Shown here: positions 41,911-50,376 of the stretch, in pieces
How the letters are laid out: each line of letters starts with the position of its first letter
How positions within the stretch are numbered: position 1 is the first letter of the stretch
Assembly (NCBI RefSeq): GCF_023227905.1
Contig: NZ_JALOCF010000024.1
Coordinates: forward strand, 1 to 56,121
Direction: 5' to 3'
Origin: Methylobacter sp.
Lineage (GTDB): Bacteria > Pseudomonadota > Gammaproteobacteria > Methylococcales > Methylomonadaceae
DNA length: 56,121 nucleotides
Notes under the pieces: model-generated
What the model saw: only the letters and a program-made list of their open reading frames with translations
Database searches by the model: none
What the model was told of the DNA's origin: nothing
Translations under genes and position numbers: made by a program

Positions 41911-42917
41911 GACTGCATTTCCTGTGCTTCTATGCTCAGGGCATAAAGCTCATGCAGCTTGGCTTGTATCAGCTTTTTATCGGGTAATTGGGTTTGATAT
42001 TGGGCAATCAGCGTGGGGGACAGTGTCCGACTGAGCGCGTACTCCACCACTTCATCATCTTTATCACTGCACAGCAGTACGCCTATACTGGGGTTTTCGT
42101 GCGGTTTTTTTACGTCGCGGTCTAATGCTTCTAAATAAAAGTTAAGCTGTCCGATATGCTCAGGTTCAAATTTGCCAATTTTGAGTTCAATCGCCACTAA
42201 CGCCGATAAGCCGCGATGAAAGAACAATAAATCAATATAAAAATCTTGGTTGCCCACTTGCAAACGATATTCTTCGCCGATAAATATAAAATCGCGCCCA
42301 AGCTCTAAAATAAATTGTTTCATGTTTTGCACGAGCGCGGCTTGCAAGTGCGTTTCGCTGTGTGTTTGCGGTAGCCCCAAGAATTCTAAAACGTAGTTAT
42401 CTTTAAAAGTGCTATCTATGCGGGGGTGCAATTCTCTCAGCACTGCTGAGAGTTTTTGATTGCCGATGGTAGTGCGCTCAAACATGCAAGCGTCAATTTG
42501 CCTTTCAAGCTCACGTGATGAATACTTGTCTTGGATGGTTAAATGTAAGTAAAACGCGCGTGCTTCGGCGGTTTTACAGCGCGAAAAGATAATTGTATTG
42601 TGCGTCCATGGCAATTCTCTCACCAGTGATGAGAGTTTTTCATCACCTTGATACGTTTCATAAAGCTGCTTCATGCGCCATAAGTTTTTATCGCTAAAAC
42701 CCTTGGCGGTCGGGTCATTATTGGCAATAAACTGAGCCAACTCACTCACCACACTTTTGCCCCATGCTTGCTCGCCCACCTTTTGACTGATGATGCCGCC
42801 AATGTGCCAATACAACTCAATCAGTGTGGTGTTGACTTGGGTGTAGGCTTTTTGCCGCGCTTGTTGGATATGCGTTAATACACGGGCAAAATCTTGAGCA
42901 TATGCAATTTTATTCAT
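41907..42917 (-). CDS. DUF1016 / YhcG family PD-(D/E)XK nuclease, second copy
   Basis: A 336-residue protein of the DUF1016 family. The N-terminal helical domain (ARQKAYTQVNTTLIELYWHIGGIISQ, then LPWTHNTIIF) is followed by a C-terminal PD-(D/E)XK nuclease domain with RLQVGNQDFYIDLLFFHRGLSALVAIELKIGKFEPEHIGQLNFYL. The Asp and Glu-Leu-Lys of the last segment are the expected catalytic residues. E. coli relatives act in recombination-type DNA processing. Here it is the third gene of a type I restriction operon, joined by 4-bp overlaps to both neighbours. It is clearly divergent from the adjacent DUF1016 copy. Confidence 0.9.
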   Translation of the reverse strand: MNKIAYAQDFARVLTHIQQARQKAYTQVNTTLIELYWHIGGIISQKVGEQAWGKSVVSELAQFIANNDPTAKGFSDKNLWRMKQLYETYQGDEKLSSLVRELPWTHNTIIFSRCKTAEARAFYLHLTIQDKYSSRELERQIDACMFERTTIGNQKLSAVLRELHPRIDSTFKDNYVLEFLGLPQTHSETHLQAALVQNMKQFILELGRDFIFIGEEYRLQVGNQDFYIDLLFFHRGLSALVAIELKIGKFEPEHIGQLNFYLEALDRDVKKPHENPSIGVLLCSDKDDEVVEYALSRTLSPTLIAQYQTQLPDKKLIQAKLHELYALSIEAQEMQS

Positions 42918-43930
42918 GGCTGATTTCCCTGATCCGCTTGATTTAATGCAAACGCAATGCGGTCACTTTCCAGCAATTGTTTTAACTCGGTTTCGCTTGG
43001 TAAATAGAGTTGGTATTTTGAGGCAAAGAGATTGTTTTTGTCGTTAAGTACAGAGTATTTAGCCACGACATCGTCTGTATCAGCACACAGCAAAATGCCG
43101 ATAGTAGGATTGTCGGTCGCCTGTTTTTCAAGGTCGTCAAACATTCGTACATACATATCCAATTGCCCAATATCTTTATGCGCTAATTTACCTGCTTTTA
43201 TATCAATGACTACAAAGCATTTGAGCAGATAATTATAAAAAACAAGGTCTATAAAAAAATCCGAGGTTTCGGTGCGAATAAGTTTTTGCTGTGCCACAAA
43301 GGCAAATCCCTTACCTAACTCTAATAAAAATTGTTGCAGATGCTTAATAATCGCTGCTTCTAAATCTTTTTCTTTATAGGTAAAGTTAGCAGGCAGATTT
43401 AAAAACTCGAGCACATAGGGATTTTTAATAAAATCTAAATTTGCGTTTGTCACTGCGCCTATTTCTTTTGACGATTGATTGGCTAAAATACGTTGAAAAT
43501 ATTGGGTGCTAATGTTTCTATCCAATTTTCGTGTACTCCAGTGCTGCTGTATTGTTTCGGTCATATAAAACCGTCTTGTTTCTATGTTTTCAATCCTAAT
43601 CAATAACCGATAATGTGACCAAGACAATTCGGGACACACTGCGTCCCATATTGGAAAACATTGATAAAACTGCCTAATCCGTCGTAGTTCTCTTTCATCA
43701 AATCCTTTACCTACATCGACAATCAATTTTTGTGACAATTCTTTTAATAAAAATTGTCCGTAACCTGCTCTTCCTTTCCCGTGTTGCTCTTCTTCGACAA
43801 TACGTTTTCCGATAAGCCAATAAGCTTCAACCATGGCGAAATTAATCGCCGTTGCTGCCTTTTGCCTGGCAACCGTGAGTATGGTTTTTATTTCTTCAAT
43901 CAATGCCGTTGATGCGTTTGTCATCGTCAT
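42914..43930 (-). CDS. DUF1016 / YhcG family PD-(D/E)XK nuclease, first copy
   Basis: A 338-residue DUF1016 protein with the same layout as its neighbour. The N-terminal helical part (ARQKAATAINFAMVEAYWLIGKRIVEEE, then LSWSHYRLLIRIEN) is followed by a nuclease domain TSDFFIDLVFYNYLLKCFVVIDIKAGKLAHKDIGQLDMYV. The usual Glu-x-Lys reads Asp-Ile-Lys here, which is allowed in the superfamily. Similarity to the second copy is moderate, so the pair is an old duplication or two separate acquisitions. It overlaps the hsdM stop and the next gene's start by 4 bp each. Its AT-rich composition differs from hsdM. Confidence 0.9.
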   Translation of the reverse strand: MTMTNASTALIEEIKTILTVARQKAATAINFAMVEAYWLIGKRIVEEEQHGKGRAGYGQFLLKELSQKLIVDVGKGFDERELRRIRQFYQCFPIWDAVCPELSWSHYRLLIRIENIETRRFYMTETIQQHWSTRKLDRNISTQYFQRILANQSSKEIGAVTNANLDFIKNPYVLEFLNLPANFTYKEKDLEAAIIKHLQQFLLELGKGFAFVAQQKLIRTETSDFFIDLVFYNYLLKCFVVIDIKAGKLAHKDIGQLDMYVRMFDDLEKQATDNPTIGILLCADTDDVVAKYSVLNDKNNLFASKYQLYLPSETELKQLLESDRIAFALNQADQGNQP

Positions 43931-46074
43931 AGCACCAACCCCGCTTCCAGCGCCTTTAACTCATTATCCAGCGCGGCGATTTCGTCCAGAATCTCGCCCA
44001 CTTCGCGCAGCTTTTCCGGCTTGTAGAAAATCTTGTTGAAGTTGATTTCCACGCCGACGACGCTTTCCAGATATTCAAACGGCTTGCTGATGTATTTCGC
44101 CATAAAGGCTTCGATGGCCGCTCGATTGATGGCTTGGTCTTTATGGAAAGGAATGATCTCGTAATCTTTTTGGTAATCGGGTGTAAGTTCAACACTGATT
44201 TCAATGCGCTCGGCTTGGGTTTTGCTTGCTTTTTTCAGGGCGGATTTCACGACGATTTTGCCGCAACCCAAGGCTTCTTTTTTTCCGGCGCTTTCCTTAA
44301 TCAAGGTTTCTTGGCTTACATCAAAATAATATCGCCCTTGGCTGGTAGTTATAACCAACGGTTGTTCTTTGTAATTCAGGCTGGCAATGAAGGGCTTGAT
44401 GTCTTGCTCAAAGTATTCGGTAAGTGACATAGGATTGGCAGTGCCCGCGTTGATGGACATCAAAGGGCTTGCGTACTCGGCATTTTGTTCGCAGACCTTT
44501 ATGTAGCCGTGCCGCTCGCCTACCTTGCGATAGTTATCGCTCTCGACGTGGGTTATAACAAATTCAGTCATTTCACGCTCACCGTTACTCAGACTTAAAG
44601 GCGTCAGTTTTTCGCTGGTTTTGCCTTCTTTTAGTTTCGCTGCAAAGCTGTTGCCGTGCTCATCGACGTTAGTGAGCAAGATGGCTTGTTTGTTGAAGTA
44701 GAAAAACTCTTTATCAAACACTTTGGCGTAATCGTTATCCTGGAATGCTGTGAGCGTGGCGACGATCTCAAGGCGGTTGGCCTCATCGACTTCCTTGCGC
44801 TTGGAGCCTTTGCTCTTTTTCAGGGGTTTGAATTTGTCGCTGGCGTTAATCAGCATCACTTTGTCTTTGTGGTGCAGCTGCTTGTTTTTATTCAACACCC
44901 ACAAATAGGTGTAAATGCCGGTGTTGAAAAATTCATCGGTCGGCAGTTGTATCACCGCTTCGACCACATCGCTGTCCAGCATCCATTTGCGGATATTGCT
45001 CTCGCTCGAGCCTGCATCGCCGCTAAACAGCGTCGAGCCGTTGTGTACCACGACGCCCATGCCGACGCTGTCGAGCTTGGAAATAAGGTGCTGCATAAAC
45101 AGCAGTTGTCCGTCAGAAATCGACGGTATGAATTTAAAACGCCCGGTTTTATCGTTGATGATGTCTTTATCGTAGCCTTTCCAGCTGACGCCATACGGCG
45201 GATTGGCGATGACTACATCAAATTCGTCGTTATAAAACTTGTCTTCTACTAAGGTATTACCGTGCTCGATTTTGGAATCGGGACGAAAGCGGCTTTCAAT
45301 TTTGGCGAGCGCGTAGAGCGCGTCGTTCCAGTCTTGGCCGAAGGTTTGGGTCAGGCGTTTGAATTTTTGGTTAATGCGATCTTCGACTCCGAACAACAGG
45401 TTGCCGCCGCCGCAGCTGCAATCGTAGATTTTGAGCAGGGTGTCGGATTCTTCAATCTTGGAGGCGATGATTTCGGCAATCAGCGCGATCACATCGTCGG
45501 GCGTGTATTGCTCCCCGGCGGTTTCAGCCGAGATGTCCGCCCATTTGCGTTTGATGTGCTCTTCCAGTGTGGTAATTTCGGAGTTGTTGAACGGTTTAAG
45601 GTCAATCTCCGCCCATAATTTGGTGTAGCCCAACAAGACTTTTTTGGCTTTGAGCTTGTTGATTACGCCTTTAATGTCGAGAAATTTTTCGCCGTCGGAA
45701 GCATCCACGCCGAGCAGGTCTTTGGTCTCGCCATCGAAGCCTTTGAGGTAGGCATCAAAATCAATCTCGAACGATTTGTCGTTTTTACAGATGTCGGTTA
45801 ACGACTGGTTCTTTTCGAAAATGAAAATGTTATAGCCTTGGCCTTCGTCTTTAATCATGTTGTAAAGATCGTCTTTGGCAATATTGGCAAAAGCTTGTTC
45901 GCCAATGTCGGCCTTGAGCTTATCGAACATGCGGATCAGGCGGCTTTCAATCATTGCTAAAGCAAAGAACGGCATCATGAATGACGGCCATTCGGATTCT
46001 TTAATGCCGCAACCACGTAGTAGATCGGCAGTTGCCCAGATTTTTGATTCGTATTGAAGGATATTGTTATTCAT
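43927..46074 (-). CDS. hsdM: Type I restriction-modification DNA methyltransferase, M subunit
   Basis: A 715-residue N6-adenine methyltransferase. The N-terminal HsdM helical domain (LRGCGIKESEWPSFMMPFFALAMIESR) precedes the catalytic domain: SAM-binding TPDDVIALIAEII and KIYDCSCGGGNLLFGV (~205-225), and the catalytic NPPY motif VIANPPYGVSWKGYD (~285). It methylates the host site recognised by HsdS and protects it from HsdR. The C-terminal end (LDEIAALDNELKALEAGL) is a coiled coil as in other HsdM. It is the first gene of a six-gene operon whose members overlap by 1-8 bp. Confidence 0.95.
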   Translation of the reverse strand: MNNNILQYESKIWATADLLRGCGIKESEWPSFMMPFFALAMIESRLIRMFDKLKADIGEQAFANIAKDDLYNMIKDEGQGYNIFIFEKNQSLTDICKNDKSFEIDFDAYLKGFDGETKDLLGVDASDGEKFLDIKGVINKLKAKKVLLGYTKLWAEIDLKPFNNSEITTLEEHIKRKWADISAETAGEQYTPDDVIALIAEIIASKIEESDTLLKIYDCSCGGGNLLFGVEDRINQKFKRLTQTFGQDWNDALYALAKIESRFRPDSKIEHGNTLVEDKFYNDEFDVVIANPPYGVSWKGYDKDIINDKTGRFKFIPSISDGQLLFMQHLISKLDSVGMGVVVHNGSTLFSGDAGSSESNIRKWMLDSDVVEAVIQLPTDEFFNTGIYTYLWVLNKNKQLHHKDKVMLINASDKFKPLKKSKGSKRKEVDEANRLEIVATLTAFQDNDYAKVFDKEFFYFNKQAILLTNVDEHGNSFAAKLKEGKTSEKLTPLSLSNGEREMTEFVITHVESDNYRKVGERHGYIKVCEQNAEYASPLMSINAGTANPMSLTEYFEQDIKPFIASLNYKEQPLVITTSQGRYYFDVSQETLIKESAGKKEALGCGKIVVKSALKKASKTQAERIEISVELTPDYQKDYEIIPFHKDQAINRAAIEAFMAKYISKPFEYLESVVGVEINFNKIFYKPEKLREVGEILDEIAALDNELKALEAGLVL

Positions 46075-46638
46075 TATTGGGTTTATCTGTCCTTGGTTCT
46101 ATTTTTCCTGAAATTTTAATGCTCAACCAGCCGCTCACCATCTCCCTATTGCCGGCTGGTGTAGGAAAGGAATAATTTTTTGGTGAAGTTATACAGATTA
46201 TCGCACGGCATGACTATCGATCTTGGTGCGTATGCCATAACCGTACTTTATAGACAATGTATTCCTGAAACTCGCAGCGCATTTTACAGCGCCCAATAGG
46301 GTAAGACGAATCTCATGCGGCACAAACTCTTCTCGATATTAGCGTTGCTCTTCACCGAAGCAAGTTCCTCTGAATGTTTGTAAACAAAAATGCGGTTATT
46401 TTTCTGTACTACAGCCGCGGTAACGGTTTGGGGGCACGCAATTTCAGTGTTAAAAATGTAGCGTTTTGCCCTATCCGGCGAGCTCTCATCAACAGGTTAA
46501 AAGTCTGCATCCAGCGAGACCAATGCCGCTACGCCATAAGGATAAAATACTTATGCATTGCTACTTATGGATCACTTGCCGCCACTGGTGCTAAGTTATT
46601 ATTTTCCGAAAAGCAAATAATCACCTTAGGAATTAAAT
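46075..46638. other. Divergent intergenic region between hsdM and the FAD-Rieske gene
   Basis: A 564-bp stretch that must hold the promoters of both flanking genes. An open frame at 46374-46676 on the plus strand runs into the next gene out of frame and has no recognisable domain, so I do not call it. No palindromic repeat of either family is seen. Confidence 0.5.
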
Positions 46639-48135
46639 ATGGAAAAGACAATTTCTATTTGGGAAGGCACCGCTAAACAAGGCGGCACATTTTCTTCTCT
46701 CACAGGCCACAAAGAGGCTGACGTAGTGATCATCGGCGGTGGCATTACCGGACTAACCTCGGCAATGCTATTAAGCGAGGCGGGCAAAAAGGTCATTGTG
46801 CTGGAAGCGTTGCAGATCGGCCTGGGCACTACCGGGAATTCAACCGGGAACCTTTATATAACAGTCGACGAATATCTATCAGTCATCAAAAATAAATGGG
46901 GCCCCGAGGTTATGAAAGCCGTGGCCCACTCGCGGAAAGAAGCGATCAACCTGATTGAGGCAAACATCACTAAGTACAATCTTGACTGCGATTTTTACAG
47001 GACCTCGTTTAATCTTTTTGCTGAAGACCTTGATAAGGATATTGAAGAATTTATCGAAGAAGAACTCCAAGCGTTAACAGAAGCGGGAGCCGCGGTAAGC
47101 ATAGGAGGCAATCCGGGGCTTCCTTTTGAAGTTGCAAAATCACTCACCGTTGAAGGGCAGGCACAATTCCATCCGCTCAAATACGTACGCGGGCTTGCAG
47201 AGATAGTAAAAGATACTTGCGAGATTCATGAGAACAGCCAGGTCATTGACTTTGATGAAGACGAAGGCATCGTTAAAACCAAGGACGGATCGGTAAAAGC
47301 CGCGCATGTGATCATGGCTACGCACACCCCCAAAGGTGTTTATGGGGTGCACACTGTTCTCGGCCCGTACAGAGAATATGGCGTGGCAGCCGAGTTGCTA
47401 TCCGGTGAAATGCCGAGGGGAATTTTCTGGAGCCTGAATCAACCGAAACGTTCGGTAAGGTGTTTTAAAGACGGAGACAAAGACTATGTGCTGGTGATCG
47501 GCGATAAGTACAAGACCGGGCACGGAGACGATACCTCTGAATATATCCAAAGGCTCGAAAGTTATTTAACATCGCACTTCAACATTGGCCCGGTTACTCA
47601 TGTTTGGGCAGGACAACAATACCGTCCGGCAGATAATCTCCCTTATATTGGAAAGCATGGCGACTTTATGTATTTCCTGACCGGCTTTGCTAGTGATGGG
47701 CTTGTTTACGGTACGCTTGCATCGATGATTGTTAGTGACATGATCATCGGCAAGGCAAACAAATGGCAAGATATTTATAAGTTAAGCCGGTTCACGCCTG
47801 TAAAATCTTTTACCGAGTTCTTCAAAGAGAACGCCGATAATCTCGTCCAATACTTGAAAGGCGCCCCTTCGGATGCGGAGGCCGATTCAATGGAAGAAGT
47901 ACCGCCAGGTGAAGGAAAGGTCATTGAAAAAGAGGGAGAAAAGCTGGCGGTCTATAAAGATGAGAACGGAGTCAATCATGTTTGTTCGGCGGTTTGCACG
48001 CACTTGAAATGTACGGTTAATTGGAACCCTTCAGAAAAATCATGGGATTGCCCTTGTCATGGCAGCCGATTTAAAACCAATGGCCAAGTCATCGAAGGCC
48101 CGGCAGTAGCTGATCTGCCGGTAATAACCACATAA
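46639..48135 (+). CDS. FAD-dependent oxidoreductase with a C-terminal Rieske [2Fe-2S] domain
   Basis: A 498-residue fusion. The N-terminal DAO-type FAD domain has VVIIGGGITGLTSAMLLSEAGKKVIVLEA (~29-57) and a C-terminal FAD-contact region RPADNLPYIGKHGD with FLTGFASDGLVYGTLAS (~330-365). The last ~90 residues are a Rieske domain with cluster ligands in VCTHLKC and CPCHGSRF. No signal peptide is seen, so it is cytosolic. Such fusions are known in many bacteria without a fixed substrate; electron transfer between cluster and FAD is expected. A good Shine-Dalgarno (AGGAATTAAAT) precedes the ATG. It stands alone and is convergent with the SDR gene. Confidence 0.9.
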   Translation: MEKTISIWEGTAKQGGTFSSLTGHKEADVVIIGGGITGLTSAMLLSEAGKKVIVLEALQIGLGTTGNSTGNLYITVDEYLSVIKNKWGPEVMKAVAHSRKEAINLIEANITKYNLDCDFYRTSFNLFAEDLDKDIEEFIEEELQALTEAGAAVSIGGNPGLPFEVAKSLTVEGQAQFHPLKYVRGLAEIVKDTCEIHENSQVIDFDEDEGIVKTKDGSVKAAHVIMATHTPKGVYGVHTVLGPYREYGVAAELLSGEMPRGIFWSLNQPKRSVRCFKDGDKDYVLVIGDKYKTGHGDDTSEYIQRLESYLTSHFNIGPVTHVWAGQQYRPADNLPYIGKHGDFMYFLTGFASDGLVYGTLASMIVSDMIIGKANKWQDIYKLSRFTPVKSFTEFFKENADNLVQYLKGAPSDAEADSMEEVPPGEGKVIEKEGEKLAVYKDENGVNHVCSAVCTHLKCTVNWNPSEKSWDCPCHGSRFKTNGQVIEGPAVADLPVITT

Positions 48136-48229
48136 CGAATATTCATCCATAGCCGATGTTGCCTTTCGTGGACCACGCTTTTTCTATCATGTGCGTGCGT
48201 AACATCTTCACGTTGAGCCCATTTTTCAA

Positions 48230-48946
48230 TCAAGGTTTTTTAAACTTCACCACCTTGTTCAAAGGGCTCAAGTTGATTTCATCGATCACTATCTGCGCCC
48301 GTGAATTAAGCACGTAGGACACCGCCTCGGCGACATCTTCCGGTTCTATGAAATTGCTGTCATCATCGCCCGGCTCAAAAGACAACTGTTCAAAAAATGC
48401 CGTTTTGACCATGCCGGGATTAATCAGGCAAACTCGCACGTTGCTTTTGCCGCACTCTTCGCGCAGGGCCTGGGTAAAGCCGCGCACCGCAAACTTGGCC
48501 GCACAATATATCGCGCCTTTGCGACTGCCTTTCAATGCCGCTTCGGAGCCGATAAAAATAAGATCACCGTGATTCTTACGCTTTAACGCAGGCAGCAGCG
48601 CCTTGACCAAAAAGGCCTGACTGGTAAAGTTCAGGGTCATCAGGTCTTCGATTTGCGCATAGGAAAACTCTTCCACCGAGCCAAACTGGCCCATGCCTGC
48701 ACAAAAAACCACGGCATCGATTTTTGGAAAGGCTTGCTCCAGCTCGCGGATTTTTTGCGGTATATCGCTTAGCCGGCTTAAATCCAGCTGCACGGGACTG
48801 AAGTTATCCAGTTGCCGGATAAACTTGCCGCTATCACGGGACATGCCGATGACATGATGGCCTTGTTGCAACAGGTTTCTGGCGATGGCGCGGCCTATGC
48901 CTGAGCTGGCTCCGGTCACCACAACGGTGCGTCTAATAGCATTCAT
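48230..48946 (-). CDS. Short-chain dehydrogenase/reductase (SDR)
   Basis: A 238-residue classical SDR. The cofactor loop is VVVTGASSGIGRAIARNLLQQGH (~8-30), the NAG-like motif is FCAGMGQFG (~82), the catalytic Ser lies in LIFIGSEAA and the Tyr-x3-Lys in IYCAAKFAVRGF (~148-158). Arg in SRDSGKF after the second strand suggests NADP(H). The substrate is unknown. It stands alone between the FAD-Rieske gene (convergent) and the radical SAM gene, separated from the latter by a repeat. Confidence 0.9.
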   Translation of the reverse strand: MNAIRRTVVVTGASSGIGRAIARNLLQQGHHVIGMSRDSGKFIRQLDNFSPVQLDLSRLSDIPQKIRELEQAFPKIDAVVFCAGMGQFGSVEEFSYAQIEDLMTLNFTSQAFLVKALLPALKRKNHGDLIFIGSEAALKGSRKGAIYCAAKFAVRGFTQALREECGKSNVRVCLINPGMVKTAFFEQLSFEPGDDDSNFIEPEDVAEAVSYVLNSRAQIVIDEINLSPLNKVVKFKKP

Positions 48947-48969
48947 AATTTGCTTCTCATTAAAAAATA

Positions 48970-49078
48970 TTCACCACGAACGACTGCAAAGACAGATATT
49001 TGCTCCTCGGCAACTGCTCCTGCGTTGCCGAGACACGAAGAAATAAAACTTCGTGTCCTTCGTGTCTTCGTGGTGAAT
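48970..49078. repeat. CACGAAG-type palindromic repeat, copy 6, with a nested second-family unit
   Basis: The left arm begins TTCACCACGAA and is interrupted. The arm then resumes as ACACGAAG at 49033. The right arm is CTTCGTGTCCTTCGTGTCTT followed by CGTGGTGAA up to 49078. It lies between the SDR and the radical SAM gene, both on the minus strand. Confidence 0.85.
48978..49032. repeat. Second repeat family, single short unit
   Basis: Starts ACGACTGCAAAGACAGATAT and ends with CTCGGCAACTG and CGTTGCCGAG, an inverted pair around a short centre. Both ends match, inverted, the 32502-32695 block. It is inserted in the left arm of palindrome copy 6. Confidence 0.7.
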
Positions 49079-49118
49079 AAAAGCTTTAATCGCCTATTTC
49101 CCAACATTTCGAGTGAAA

Positions 49119-50108
49119 TTACGTGCATGGAAAAAATTTGTCGGCTGGAATATAAGTTAAGAGCTGTTCGGTGCAGTAGTGCATCATCTCCTGCTCGAGT
49201 TCCTGCTGGTAAGACATCATGCCCTGCTGACTGACTAAGGGACTGGCGAAGAGTTTTTCGTCCGGATAAAGTTTATGGACTTTTTTAAAAAAACTCTCCG
49301 GCAACCTGAACACGCCGAGGCTGACCGAATGCAGCCGGTTTAGGTTGATACGGGAAAAAACCTGCTCAAACAATTCCCGGTACTGCTGTTGGTAGCCGGA
49401 TTGATAAATCAGCGGATCGAAGCGCAGGCCGATTTGCCAGCCCTGTTGCTGCAATTTGACCAAGGCATCCAGACGCCGCTCGACCGACGGTGCCTTGGCT
49501 TCGACTTTGGCGGCTATTTGGTCAGGCGACAAGCTGAACGCCACGATGCAGCGAGGCAGCGGTTCGCGGTTTAGCAAACTTCTGACCTGGGTGCTTTTGG
49601 TTCTTAGCTCCAGCCAGGCATTGGGCAGCGTTGCAAAAAACGGCAGAAACTGCTCGGCAAAACCGGTGACCGGCTCCAAGGCCAGGCTGTCGCAATCGTA
49701 ACCGGAAAAAAAATGCAGGTTTTCATCAGGTGACTCATCGCACAGTTGCCGGATGTCTTGCTGAAAATCTTCGTAATTGACAAACAGCACATAATTGGCC
49801 GACTGGTACATACCCTGCAAAAAACAGTACCGGCAATCGTACAGGCAGTTAAGCATGTGCGAGAAATAGTAGTTTCTTGCCGCACCGATGCCGTAACCCG
49901 CAGGCGCAGGCAGCGCAAAGTTTTTATATTTTTCGGCCAGTATCAGGGCGGGCTGTTGCTTTTGCAGGCGAAAGTTTTGCGCTTTGGGGTTAAACACTTC
50001 GCCGTAACGGCCGCAGGTTATTTTCCTGGCTTGCGGGAATCGCGCCACGATGTCCAAAACACGCGGGTGTTGCAGGATGGCTTCTTCTATATAAATGGTT
50101 TCAATCAT
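49119..50108 (-). CDS. Spore-photoproduct-lyase-like radical SAM protein
   Basis: A 329-residue radical SAM protein of the SPL family. The cluster motif is CLYDCRYC (CxxxCxxC, ~90-97), preceded by YGIGAARNYYFSHMLN and followed by FFSGYDCDSLALEPVTGF, LELRTKSTQV and IVAFSLSPDQIAAKVEAKAPSVERRLDAL. These follow the SplB pattern. In Bacillus SplB repairs the spore photoproduct 5-thyminyl-5,6-dihydrothymine. This organism is not expected to sporulate, so a different thymine-lesion repair or another radical reaction is likely. It stands alone, divergent from proC, with a palindromic repeat and two operator-like palindromes between the starts. Confidence 0.88.
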   Translation of the reverse strand: MIETIYIEEAILQHPRVLDIVARFPQARKITCGRYGEVFNPKAQNFRLQKQQPALILAEKYKNFALPAPAGYGIGAARNYYFSHMLNCLYDCRYCFLQGMYQSANYVLFVNYEDFQQDIRQLCDESPDENLHFFSGYDCDSLALEPVTGFAEQFLPFFATLPNAWLELRTKSTQVRSLLNREPLPRCIVAFSLSPDQIAAKVEAKAPSVERRLDALVKLQQQGWQIGLRFDPLIYQSGYQQQYRELFEQVFSRINLNRLHSVSLGVFRLPESFFKKVHKLYPDEKLFASPLVSQQGMMSYQQELEQEMMHYCTEQLLTYIPADKFFPCT

Positions 50109-50153
50109 AAGAGATTGTGAAAGTATTATTCTAAATCAAGTTGTAAAGATTAT

Positions 50154-50243
50154 TTACCACAGAGAACACGAAGGTCACGAAGAAAACAATATTTGTCGTT
50201 CAATGCAATGAAAACTTCGTGTTCTCTGTGTTCTTCGTGGTTT
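50154..50243. repeat. CACGAAG-type palindromic repeat, copy 7 (variant arms)
   Basis: Left arm TTACCACAGAGAACACGAAG plus GTCACGAAG, 35-bp AT-rich centre, right arm CTTCGTGTTCTCTGTGTTCT plus TCGTGGT. Unlike copies 1-4 it sits between two divergent start regions (radical SAM gene and proC), so it is not acting as an end-of-operon terminator here. Confidence 0.85.
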
Positions 50244-50310
50244 TCTTTTTGTACCGTCTGGTTATCGTTTAGCGGGCCTAATGTAGCACAGCTTGCCCGC
50301 TCAAAAGGCT

Positions 50311-50340
50311 TGTGATTTATCACACTGACCCTATATAGGG
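50311..50340 (+). promoter_or_regulatory. Two adjacent palindromes in the proC promoter region
   Basis: TGTGATTTATCACA (50311-50324) resembles a Crp/Fnr-family half-site pair, though with 4 instead of the 6 central bases of a Crp site. CCCTATATAGGG (50329-50340) is a perfect 12-bp palindrome. TAAAAT at 50341 could be a -10 box, which would place the first palindrome over the -35 region. The bound regulator is unknown. Confidence 0.4.
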
Positions 50341-50376
50341 TAAAATACTTTCAACTCAACAAATACTTCAACAACC

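Noticed and set aside
44656..45252. 198-codon frame on the plus strand inside hsdM
   Set aside because: Antisense shadow of the methyltransferase catalytic domain.
36013..46074. Prophage or conjugative element carrying the restriction genes
   Set aside because: No integrase, tRNA attachment site, phage structural or transfer gene is visible; only the hsd operon and decayed flanks are seen.
46374..46676. 100-codon frame upstream of the FAD-Rieske gene
   Set aside because: It has no domain, overlaps the true start of the FAD-Rieske gene out of frame, and lacks a ribosome site.
48978..49078. CRISPR array suspected from repeated CACGAAG units
   Set aside because: The units are inverted copies within single palindromes, with no regular spacers and no cas genes in the window.
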